Shown here one piece after another: positions 1 to 6,397 of a DNA stretch of 16,257 bases. The DNA is taken from NCBI GenBank assembly GCA_003452395.1, contig DMOI01000008.1:29641-45897 (forward strand). The letters are read 5' to 3'. The stretch is from Clostridiales bacterium (GTDB lineage Bacteria; Bacillota; Clostridia; Lachnospirales; UBA12420). Positions within the stretch are counted from its first letter, which is position 1, and every line of letters begins with the position of its first letter. The position numbers were made by a program, and so were the translations under genes. The notes beneath the pieces are model-generated. The model searched no databases, was not told where the DNA came from, and saw nothing but the letters and a program-made list of their open reading frames with translations.

Positions 1-96
1 TTATATCAAACTTTTAGTATGTGCTTTCTTTTTATTTAATATGGAAGATTTACTGATTTTAATATCAAAACTTTATAATTTTATGTATAAAGCGGA

Positions 97-125
97 TTGT
101 AAATTTCGACATAAAATGATATAAT
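97..125 (+). promoter_or_regulatory. Promoter of first pilin-like gene (TTGTAA-N17-TATAAT)
   Basis: TTGTAA at 97-102 and TATAAT at 120-125 are separated by exactly 17 bases, and a TG lies one base before the -10 (extended -10). This predicts transcription from about position 132 and a leader of about 75 bases. The same -35 and TGaTATAAT arrangement is found upstream of the chemoreceptor gene at 2196-2224. Confidence 0.7.
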
Positions 126-206
126 ATGACGGATGGATAAAAAACCGAAATTACAAAAATAGAGATATATGATATTGGTATACTGACAAAAGGGGTGTAG
201 AGGGAC

Positions 207-1772
207 TTGAAAATAGAAAATCAAAAATTTAGAGATAAAAACAAGGGTTTTACCTTGCTAGAGCTAATCGCAGTCCTTGTAATACTTGCAGCACTTGCAA
301 CTATTGCGATACCAATCTTTATAAACAAAAGTGATGAGGCAAAGCAGGTAGCACACAATACGAATCTTCATATGTTACGACAACAGGCACAGATGTACAT
401 GCTAAGTCATGAACCAGTAGCTGACTCAGCAGACATAATAGATGCAATGGTAACAGAGGGATTTATAAAAGACCGACCGACATATCCAATAAACTCACTC
501 AATACATATGCCGTAGAAGTAGTATCAGGTAAAGCAACAGTAAAGCTAAACGGACCAGTAGCGCCCACCCTAGGCATAACAGCAGATACAGCAGATACAA
601 CAAATGCAGCAAGTATAACATACACATTTACATTTAGTGCAAGTGTAACGAATTTTGACATAACAGACGTTACAGTAACAAATGGAACAAAAGGAGCATT
701 CGCAGGAAGTGGTGCAGTATACACACTAGTAGTTACTAACACAGGAGTAGGAGTAACACAAAGCATAAGTGTAGCAGATGGAGCAGCAACATCCACTGTG
801 GGTGGACTAGAAAGTACATCAGCAAGCAAAAATATAGTACTAGCCAATACAGGGGAAAGTCTAGTAGTAGGAAATTATATAAAGTTTGGAAAATATAATG
901 GAATAAATAGTAGTGGAGCTCCAATAGTATGGAGAGTAATAAATAAAACGGATATAGACAGCAATGGAACCCAAGACCTAATGCTACTAAGTGACCGAAT
1001 AATAACAATGAAATCATATGATGCAAAAGATGCAGCAGAAGCAGATGCAGATAGAAAAAACTTGGGAAGTAATAATTGGTTAAATAGTAATATAAGAGAA
1101 TGGCTAAACAGTACAGCAGGTGCAAACAGTGTAGTATATAGCACACAAAAACCAGATTCAACACACGTATTTGTAAGTGGTTCAGCAGTGAACCCTTATG
1201 ATACAGAAGCAGGATTTTTAAACACTAATAATTTTAGTAATGAAGAATATAACAAAATAGTATCTGTAATAAATAATACCATAGTTAATGATGCATTAGA
1301 TGGAAGTGATGGAGGAAGTGTAAACCATGGATATGATAATGCAGGAGCAGATGAATCAGTAGCAGCAGGAACAAACTACAACACAGCATACTATATAACT
1401 ACAACAGACAAAATATTCTTACCAAGCTTAGGAGAACTAGCAACATACGTAGATGGGGAATTAACACACCCAAGTACAGTAACAGATTATCTAATAGCAT
1501 ATACAACACCAGAGGCAAGAACGCAAAGTAATTATGGAGGAGACCCTGCTAACGATACAGTACCACTTGACTACTGGACAAGGGATGCATACCCAGACGC
1601 TTCGTATATTACTCGTCTTGTTTACTCGGATGGCATGCTGGGTACCGGCGCCGCAAATCGCGGGTATTACGGGATTCGTCCAGTTTTGTATTTAAATTCT
1701 TCAAATATTACATTAGGAGCAGAGACTGGTGCAACAGCGTCTACGGCTTACACGATAACAGGCTTAAATTGA
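207..1772 (+). CDS. Type IV pilin-like protein with Ig-like and DUF6273 (C-type-lectin-like) domains
   Basis: 521-residue predicted exported pilin-like protein, probably a surface or minor pilin. Residues 1-14 form a basic prepilin leader ending in Gly14; cleavage before Phe15 would give a mature FTLLELIAV N-terminus with Glu at position 5, followed by a hydrophobic helix to about residue 38. Residues about 115-215 resemble a bacterial Ig-like (Big_12-type) repeat (ITADTADTTNAASITYTFTF start). Residues about 220-515 match the DUF6273 pattern: IVWRVI, LLLSDRIITM-like strand, NIREWLN, FLPSLGE, YWTRDA and a terminal G-I-R-P-V-L motif. The start is TTG; the paralogue at 11442 also starts TTG-AAA-AT. 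The ribosome site is weak here (AGAGGG only 2 bases before TTG). Codons are strongly A-ending until about 1540, then change to CGT, GGC, ACC and GCC. No assembly ATPase or prepilin peptidase gene lies in the window. Domain names come from recognised motifs, not a search. Confidence 0.88.
   Translation: MKIENQKFRDKNKGFTLLELIAVLVILAALATIAIPIFINKSDEAKQVAHNTNLHMLRQQAQMYMLSHEPVADSADIIDAMVTEGFIKDRPTYPINSLNTYAVEVVSGKATVKLNGPVAPTLGITADTADTTNAASITYTFTFSASVTNFDITDVTVTNGTKGAFAGSGAVYTLVVTNTGVGVTQSISVADGAATSTVGGLESTSASKNIVLANTGESLVVGNYIKFGKYNGINSSGAPIVWRVINKTDIDSNGTQDLMLLSDRIITMKSYDAKDAAEADADRKNLGSNNWLNSNIREWLNSTAGANSVVYSTQKPDSTHVFVSGSAVNPYDTEAGFLNTNNFSNEEYNKIVSVINNTIVNDALDGSDGGSVNHGYDNAGADESVAAGTNYNTAYYITTTDKIFLPSLGELATYVDGELTHPSTVTDYLIAYTTPEARTQSNYGGDPANDTVPLDYWTRDAYPDASYITRLVYSDGMLGTGAANRGYYGIRPVLYLNSSNITLGAETGATASTAYTITGLN
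1572..1682 (+). other. GC-rich hypervariable tail of first DUF6273 domain
   Basis: Residues about 457-492, between conserved YWTRDA and RPV. By hand count, bases 1561-1680 are about 52% GC while the preceding gene body is roughly 35% GC. Arginine shifts from AGA to CGT/CGC. The same position in the paralogue (12612-12728) encodes quite different residues between the same flanking motifs. In C-type-lectin-like folds this stretch forms the ligand-facing surface. Confidence 0.6.
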
Positions 1773-1826
1773 AAAGTCAAGATGGGATTTTATAATTGGT
1801 GGAGATTCAAAATTATAAGATAACAT

Positions 1827-1862
1827 AATAAAGAATCAAGCAATTTTGTTTGATTCTTTATT
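1827..1862. terminator. Bidirectional intrinsic terminator
   Basis: Perfect 13-bp stem: AATAAAGAATCAA (1827-1839) pairs with TTGATTCTTTATT (1850-1862), loop of 10 bases. It lies between the convergent pilin gene and the minus-strand spore protein gene, and its A-rich and T-rich outer arms suit termination in both directions. Confidence 0.75.
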
Positions 1863-1896
1863 AAATAGGAGTAAGTTATTAATCTGATTTTAAATA

Positions 1897-2076
1897 TTAT
1901 TTTTCTTCTAAGCTCTCAGCATCAACTTTATCTATATAGCTCTTATTTTCTACTCCTTCAATAATAACTTTATCATCATTTCTATCTATATCTAAAATCC
2001 ATACAGGCATGTTTTTATACTCAACATTAACAACCCCCTTAGAACTCATTACTTTCTCAATTCTTTTAATATCCAT
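1897..2076 (-). CDS. sspH: H-type small acid-soluble spore protein (SASP-H)
   Basis: A 59-codon gene: ATG at 2076 read leftwards, TAA at 1899-1897. The protein begins MDIKRIEKVMSSKGVVNVEY, continues with MPVWILDID and ends in an acidic AESLEEK tail. The M-D-x-x-R-x-x-x-x-x-x-S-x-G-x-x-x-V-x-Y...P-V-W-I pattern and the length (59 residues, as in Bacillus SspH) fit the SspH family of minor small acid-soluble proteins of the forespore. Ribosome site GGAGG lies 7 bases before the ATG; the ATG one codon-phase earlier runs into a stop at once. A possible sigma-G promoter lies upstream (2108-2137). It converges on the pilin gene across a shared terminator. The family assignment marks the host as a spore former. 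Confidence 0.88.
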   Translation of the reverse strand: MDIKRIEKVMSSKGVVNVEYKNMPVWILDIDRNDDKVIIEGVENKSYIDKVDAESLEEK

Positions 2077-2107
2077 GCATTAACCTCCAAAAACAATATT
2101 ATAATTG

Positions 2108-2137
2108 TAGTATTTACATATTAAAACCTTTTAACCA
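2108..2137 (-). promoter_or_regulatory. Possible sigma-G (forespore) promoter of sspH
   Basis: Read on the minus strand: TGGTTA (2137-2132), 17-base spacer, AATACTA (2114-2108). The sigma-G consensus is about TGAATA and CATACTA, so 4 of 6 and 6 of 7 bases match. The position, about 30 bases before the start codon, and the product both fit. Motif-based only. Confidence 0.45.
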
Positions 2138-2195
2138 GATTATAAGTGTAGCAAATTATAGCATATATTAGTAAATGCAAAACATTCGAATTTTG

Positions 2196-2224
2196 TTGTA
2201 AAAAGTCTAATAATCTGATATAAT
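2196..2224 (+). promoter_or_regulatory. Promoter of chemoreceptor gene (TTGTAA-N17-TATAAT)
   Basis: TTGTAA at 2196-2201, 17-base spacer, TATAAT at 2219-2224 preceded by TGa (extended -10). The transcript would start about 30 bases before the ATG. Both hexamers and the extended -10 are identical to those of the pilin promoter at 97-125. Confidence 0.7.
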
Positions 2225-2260
2225 AAAATATGTAGGAAAGTAATAAAAGGAGGAGAAATA

Positions 2261-4240
2261 ATGAAAATAAAGATGAAAGTTTTAATAATGGGTGTAATTG
2301 TATCACTATTATTTTTAACAAGCATATTAGGTATGTATGCTACTATAGATGCTAGTATGGATACGGTAAGTAAGGAAGAATCCCGAAATAAAATGAAGGG
2401 ATTTGAGTCATACATAAATTATTTATCTGAACAGCATAAAGGTACAATAGAAGCATTATCGATTTGGACTGAACTCGGTGATGCAACAGCAAATAGGGAT
2501 AGTAAATGGATAGAAGAAAATCTTTTTGTAAGTCAAGCAGAGGACTCCTTTACTGAGGTGATGGCTGTGCTTGATAATAATAACAAATCAGTTACAAATG
2601 CAGGTGTACCCGATGCTTGGAAAGATATTATTTATAGTGATTTTGAAGAGGTAAAAAGTATTTCGAACAATGTTAATTTTACTAGCGGTATTGAAAATAT
2701 GCCAGATGGGCTGTATTTCATAGGAGTTGGAAAAATAATAAATGCCGACGACACTGAATTTAAAAATCATTATGGGTTGCTTTTTACAGCTAGAAAGATA
2801 ACCCCAAACAGTTTAGAAGGCGGTAAAAAGATAATGGGGGCAGAGCTAGCAATTAAGGGTGAAGATAGTGAACTAATTGCAACGTCAAAAGATATAAAAA
2901 TACTGACAGATAATAAAGAACTTATAAAAGCTGGTAAGTCATACATGAACTCTATAAAAAATGGTAATGTAATGAAAAATATAATAGAAAGTGAGCTTAA
3001 AAATTACGTTGGAAAACCAGTAGGGATAATACATATAGAATTCGACAATGACGCGATAGTTACAGTACTCTCAACTCTTATAAGTACCACAGAAATTATG
3101 ATTATAGTAATTGTTTTATTATTAGGATTAGTATTATTTATTTTTCAAAAAAGCATAATTAATCCCATAAATAAGGTATCGGAGCAATCTAAAATAATGG
3201 CAAATGGAGACTTCTCAACTGCTAATTGTGATGAAAAATGCGAGACTCGTTCTGATGAAATAGGAGAGCTGTCAAGAGGATTAAAAAATATAAATAATTC
3301 AATGAAAGTACTTCTAAGTGATGTTAAAACGGCGGCAGGTGATATAACAGAGGGGACAGGACAAGCAAATAAAACAATAGCTAATTTAAATATACAAACA
3401 GATGAAGTATCAGCAACAACACAAGAACTTGCAGCTAAGATGCAAGAAACAGCTGCATTTGCAGAAGAACTCAATAATACATCCGAAGAAATATCATCGT
3501 CTATTAAGGAAATAAGAAATAAAACTGAGGAAGGCAGAGTAGCTTCAAATGACATTAATATAAGAGCAAATGAATTGAAAAACAGTGCAGAAAATTCAAA
3601 GAAGATAGCAAATGAAATATTAGAAAGTGTAAATAAAAAAATCAGAAATGCAATAGGAGAATCTAAAGCAGTAGAACAAATAAATGTGCTTTCGAGTGTT
3701 ATACTTCAGATTACATCTCAAACAAATTTATTAGCACTTAATGCTGCCATAGAAGCTGCAAGAGCGGGAGAATCGGGTAAAGGATTTGCGGTAGTCGCAG
3801 ATGAAATAAGGAAACTAGCTGAGGACTCAGAAAAAACCGTTAATGAAATACAGAAAATAACTAAGATAGTTAATGATTCAGTATATAATTTAACAAAGAG
3901 CTCAAATGAAGCACTAGAATTTATGGATACACAAGTAGTTAAAGATTATGAGATGTTTGTTAATGTTGGTGAAAAATATACAAAAGATGCAGAGTATGTG
4001 ACTAATATGGTTGGAAACTTGAGCGATACTGCAGGAATATTAACAAATACGCTAGCAGTTATGATTAACTCTATAAATGATGTATCAAATCTAGCATCTA
4101 ATGGTGCGGTAGATGTAAATGTATTAACATCAAAAATAGAACAAATAGTAAAAAACGTTAAAGAATGTCAAGAATGTATTGAGCAAAACGAAAATAAAGC
4201 GAGCTATTTAAAACAATCAGTTGGAAAATTTAAAATTTAG
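2261..4240 (+). CDS. Methyl-accepting chemotaxis protein (CHASE4-like sensor, HAMP)
   Basis: 659-residue transmembrane chemoreceptor that would signal through CheW/CheA. TM1 is about residues 7-29, an extracellular domain spans about 30-275 (the WTELGDATANRDSKWIEENL stretch resembles CHASE4), and TM2 is about 276-297. A HAMP domain follows (INPINKVSEQSKIMANGDFS), then a long coiled-coil signalling domain. The conserved hairpin tip, about residues 490-520, reads LALNAAIEAARAGESGKGFA followed by VVADEIRKLAE, the site contacting CheW/CheA. There is no C-terminal CheR-docking pentapeptide; it ends SVGKFKI. Ribosome site AGGAGG lies 7 bases before ATG. It has its own promoter and a strong terminator, so it is probably monocistronic. 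The ligand cannot be read from sequence. Confidence 0.95.
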   Translation: MKIKMKVLIMGVIVSLLFLTSILGMYATIDASMDTVSKEESRNKMKGFESYINYLSEQHKGTIEALSIWTELGDATANRDSKWIEENLFVSQAEDSFTEVMAVLDNNNKSVTNAGVPDAWKDIIYSDFEEVKSISNNVNFTSGIENMPDGLYFIGVGKIINADDTEFKNHYGLLFTARKITPNSLEGGKKIMGAELAIKGEDSELIATSKDIKILTDNKELIKAGKSYMNSIKNGNVMKNIIESELKNYVGKPVGIIHIEFDNDAIVTVLSTLISTTEIMIIVIVLLLGLVLFIFQKSIINPINKVSEQSKIMANGDFSTANCDEKCETRSDEIGELSRGLKNINNSMKVLLSDVKTAAGDITEGTGQANKTIANLNIQTDEVSATTQELAAKMQETAAFAEELNNTSEEISSSIKEIRNKTEEGRVASNDINIRANELKNSAENSKKIANEILESVNKKIRNAIGESKAVEQINVLSSVILQITSQTNLLALNAAIEAARAGESGKGFAVVADEIRKLAEDSEKTVNEIQKITKIVNDSVYNLTKSSNEALEFMDTQVVKDYEMFVNVGEKYTKDAEYVTNMVGNLSDTAGILTNTLAVMINSINDVSNLASNGAVDVNVLTSKIEQIVKNVKECQECIEQNENKASYLKQSVGKFKI

Positions 4241-4254
4241 TTTTTAGCATGAAC

Positions 4255-4305
4255 ATATACCATTTTTTTATTGCTATTGCAATAAAAAAATGGTATATTT
4301 AATTT
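4255..4305 (+). terminator. Intrinsic terminator after chemoreceptor gene
   Basis: A perfect 20-bp stem: arm 4255-4274 pairs with arm 4279-4298 around a TATT loop, followed by a T-rich run (TTAATTT). The stem contains a T7/A7 core. It lies 15 bases after the stop codon. It also lies only 46 bases before the next start codon, and no clear promoter follows it, so some read-through into the thioesterase-like gene is possible. Confidence 0.85.
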
Positions 4306-4344
4306 AGATGAAATACTATCAAAATAAAAGGAATGATACATAGT

Positions 4345-4848
4345 ATGAAATATAGGGTTTTAGGCAAACAGAATAATAGTAGGATGTGTTTTGTGTGTGG
4401 GCTTAATAATGGGGCGGGTCTTTGGGCTTCGTTTTATGAGATAAATACAGGGGAATTGGTTGCAGTTTTTACACCTAGGGAAGAACATCAGAGCTATCCT
4501 GAAAGATTGCACGGGGGGATATCTGCGACTATATTAGATGAGACGATGGGTAGGGTAATCAATATAACAGAAGCAGATACATGGGGAGTTACCATGGAGC
4601 TTAAGATAAGATATAAAAAACCAGTACCTTTAAATCAGGAGTTAAGGGTGGTAGGAAGGCTTGTGAAAAACAGTAGTAGATTATTTGAGTGTACAGGGGA
4701 AATACTTTTGCCAGATGGGGAGATAGCTGTGGTCGGAGAAGGCAAGTATCTCAAACAACCTATTGAAAAGATTGCAGATTTTGATCATGAAAAAGAGATG
4801 TGGAGTGTAGATAAAAAAGATAGTGACCCAAAAGAAATAGAATTATAA
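4345..4848 (+). CDS. Hotdog-fold thioesterase-like protein (PaaI-like)
   Basis: 167 residues from the chosen ATG. The pattern MCFVCGLNNGAGL, then HQSYPERLHGGISATILDET (helix entry with HGG), then VTMELKIRYKKPVPL and GEILLPDGEIAVVGEGKYL is that of hotdog-fold acyl-CoA thioesterases of the PaaI type, which hydrolyse acyl-CoA or related thioesters in the cytoplasm. The substrate is unknown. The CxxCG near the N-terminus recalls a small zinc-knuckle-like motif typical of this Firmicute subgroup. An in-frame ATG at 4333 would add four residues (MIHS), but AGGA ends directly against it. The ATG at 4345 has the AGGA 12 bases upstream and begins MKYRVLGKQ, which I judge the likelier family start. Start choice is uncertain. 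Confidence 0.85.
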   Translation: MKYRVLGKQNNSRMCFVCGLNNGAGLWASFYEINTGELVAVFTPREEHQSYPERLHGGISATILDETMGRVINITEADTWGVTMELKIRYKKPVPLNQELRVVGRLVKNSSRLFECTGEILLPDGEIAVVGEGKYLKQPIEKIADFDHEKEMWSVDKKDSDPKEIEL

Positions 4849-4853
4849 TATAA

Positions 4854-4877
4854 TGTCAATAGAGAAAAATATTGACA
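4854..4877. promoter_or_regulatory. Inverted repeat overlapping the -35 of the ATPase promoter
   Basis: TGTCAATA (4854-4861) and TATTGACA (4870-4877) are perfect inverted repeats separated by 8 bases. The right arm contains the -35 hexamer TTGACA. A dyad placed over a -35 is a typical repressor site. It could also serve as a weak terminator hairpin for the preceding gene, but no T-run follows. Confidence 0.5.
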
Positions 4878-4900
4878 AAAATAAAAAGAAAATATATAAT
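4872..4900 (+). promoter_or_regulatory. Consensus promoter of ATPase-helicase genes (TTGACA-N17-TATAAT)
   Basis: Perfect -35 TTGACA (4872-4877) and perfect -10 TATAAT (4895-4900), 17-base spacer. The predicted start is near 4907, giving a leader of about 45 bases. A perfect consensus promoter suggests strong transcription unless repressed; two dyads overlap it. Confidence 0.8.
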
Positions 4901-4936
4901 AACTCTAGAGTAAGTTACTTTAGAGTTATTATATAT
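4892..4936. promoter_or_regulatory. 22-bp palindrome over -10 and transcription start
   Basis: Arm 4892-4913 is the inverted complement of 4915-4936 with one mismatch (21 of 22), centred on G4914. It covers the -10 hexamer, the predicted start site and the leader up to the ribosome site GGGAG. It may be a repressor operator; in RNA only the right part would be transcribed, so an operator is likelier than a hairpin. Confidence 0.55.
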
Positions 4937-4950
4937 GGGAGAGTGACGAT

Positions 4951-6345
4951 GTGTTTATAGGAAGGGAATATGAAATAGGTAAGCTTGAGGAATATTATAA
5001 AAGTGATAAATTTGAGTTTATAGTAATGTATGGGCGTAGAAGAGTAGGAAAGACAACGATTTTAAATGAATTAGTAAAAAATAAGAAAAATCTGTATATA
5101 GCGGGTGAAGAATTTAATGAAAAAACGACATTAGAAAATTTTACAAAAGCTCTTATAGACTATTTTGATTTACCTAAAAGTATGCCCAATTTTTCGAACT
5201 ATAAAGACATTTTTGATTTTATAATAGAAAAGGCAGAGAATGAGAGACTTGTACTTATATTAGATGAATTTCAGTATATAGCATCCACAAACAACGGATT
5301 TTTATCTTTTTTGCAAAATATTATAGATCAAAAACTGATAAAAACTAAAATATTTATGATAGTTTGTGGGTCATCAGTTAGCTTTATGGAAAATGAAGTA
5401 TTAGCATATAAGAGTCCTTTGTTTGGGAGAAGAACAGCTCAATTTGAAATAAATCCTTTTGGTATTTATGAAGTTGCCAAATTTTTCGAAAACTATAATA
5501 AAGAGGATATAATAAAAGCATATGCAATACTAGGGGGAACGCCTCAATATTTAATCAAGTTTGATGATAAATTAACGATTGAAGAAAACCTTAAGAAAAA
5601 TATATTAGATAAAAGCTCTTATCTCTTTGATGAGGCAAAAAACATTTTAAAACAAGAACTTAGGGAAGTAAATGTATATAACTCAATAATACAAGCAATA
5701 GCAAGTGGCTATACAAAAATAAATGAAATAGCTACAAAAATCGGGGAAGAAAGAGATAAAGTATCCAAGTATGTTAAGGTTTTAAGAGAAATAAGGATAA
5801 TAAAAAGAGAAATATCTTTTGGTGAAGATGAAAATACGAAAAAGAGTTATTATAAAATAAGTGATAATTATTTCTTGTTTTATTATAGGTTTGTATATAA
5901 AAATTTGAGGCTTATCGAGCAGGGTAAGATAGATTATTTATACAAAGATGAAATAGAAATATATTTTAGTGACTATATAGGACATATATTTGAAGAGGTA
6001 TGTAAAGAATATTTAAACAAAAAAAATAGAAATGATGAGACTCCATTTGTAATAGCCAATATTGGCAACTGGTGGGGAAATAATAAGGAAGAGAAGAAGC
6101 AAGAAGAGATAGATATAGTGGGAAACAATAGAAATAAATATGTATTTGCAGAGTGTAAATGGAAAAATGAAAAAATGAAATTAGGTGTATATAAGGATTT
6201 AGTAAGAAAGAGCGAATTAGTTACGAGTACTGCTACTGAAAAATATTATTATTTGTTTTCAAAATCTGGGTTTGAAGAAGCATTAATGCAAGAATCAAGG
6301 AAAGATAAGAAAATACAATTAATATCGCTTGAAGATATAATCTAA
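4951..6345 (+). CDS. AAA ATPase, archaeal-ATPase (ATPase_2) type with DUF234-like C-terminus
   Basis: 464-residue cytoplasmic P-loop ATPase. Residues 28-36 (GRRRVGKTT) are Walker A; VLILDEFQYI with Asp105-Glu106 is Walker B. The N-terminal FIGREYEIGKLEEYY is the typical entry of the archaeal ATPase_2 family. The middle (about 240-300) looks like a winged helix (INEIATKIGEERDKVSKYVKVL). The C-terminus is DUF234-like and has a PD-(D/E)XK-type pattern: Asp388 (EEIDIVG), then Glu401-x-Lys403 (FAECKW). The start is GTG at 4951; the ATG one frame earlier (4949) hits a stop after three codons. GGGAG lies about 9 bases upstream. Biological role is unknown; members are scattered and often horizontally acquired. 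The SNF2 gene follows after 52 bases with no terminator. Confidence 0.88.
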   Translation: MFIGREYEIGKLEEYYKSDKFEFIVMYGRRRVGKTTILNELVKNKKNLYIAGEEFNEKTTLENFTKALIDYFDLPKSMPNFSNYKDIFDFIIEKAENERLVLILDEFQYIASTNNGFLSFLQNIIDQKLIKTKIFMIVCGSSVSFMENEVLAYKSPLFGRRTAQFEINPFGIYEVAKFFENYNKEDIIKAYAILGGTPQYLIKFDDKLTIEENLKKNILDKSSYLFDEAKNILKQELREVNVYNSIIQAIASGYTKINEIATKIGEERDKVSKYVKVLREIRIIKREISFGEDENTKKSYYKISDNYFLFYYRFVYKNLRLIEQGKIDYLYKDEIEIYFSDYIGHIFEEVCKEYLNKKNRNDETPFVIANIGNWWGNNKEEKKQEEIDIVGNNRNKYVFAECKWKNEKMKLGVYKDLVRKSELVTSTATEKYYYLFSKSGFEEALMQESRKDKKIQLISLEDII

Positions 6346-6397
6346 ATGTTAAAAAAATATACAGGTAGTGCTAAAAAATATATAAGGGGCATCATAT

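Noticed and set aside
1..206. End of an upstream gene at the left edge
   Set aside because: No open frame with coding character; only the pilin promoter at 97-125 can be supported.
407..1164. Several minus-strand frames opposite the first pilin
   Set aside because: Leu- and Val-rich low-complexity translations caused by the ACA/GCA/GTA codons on the other strand; no ribosome sites.
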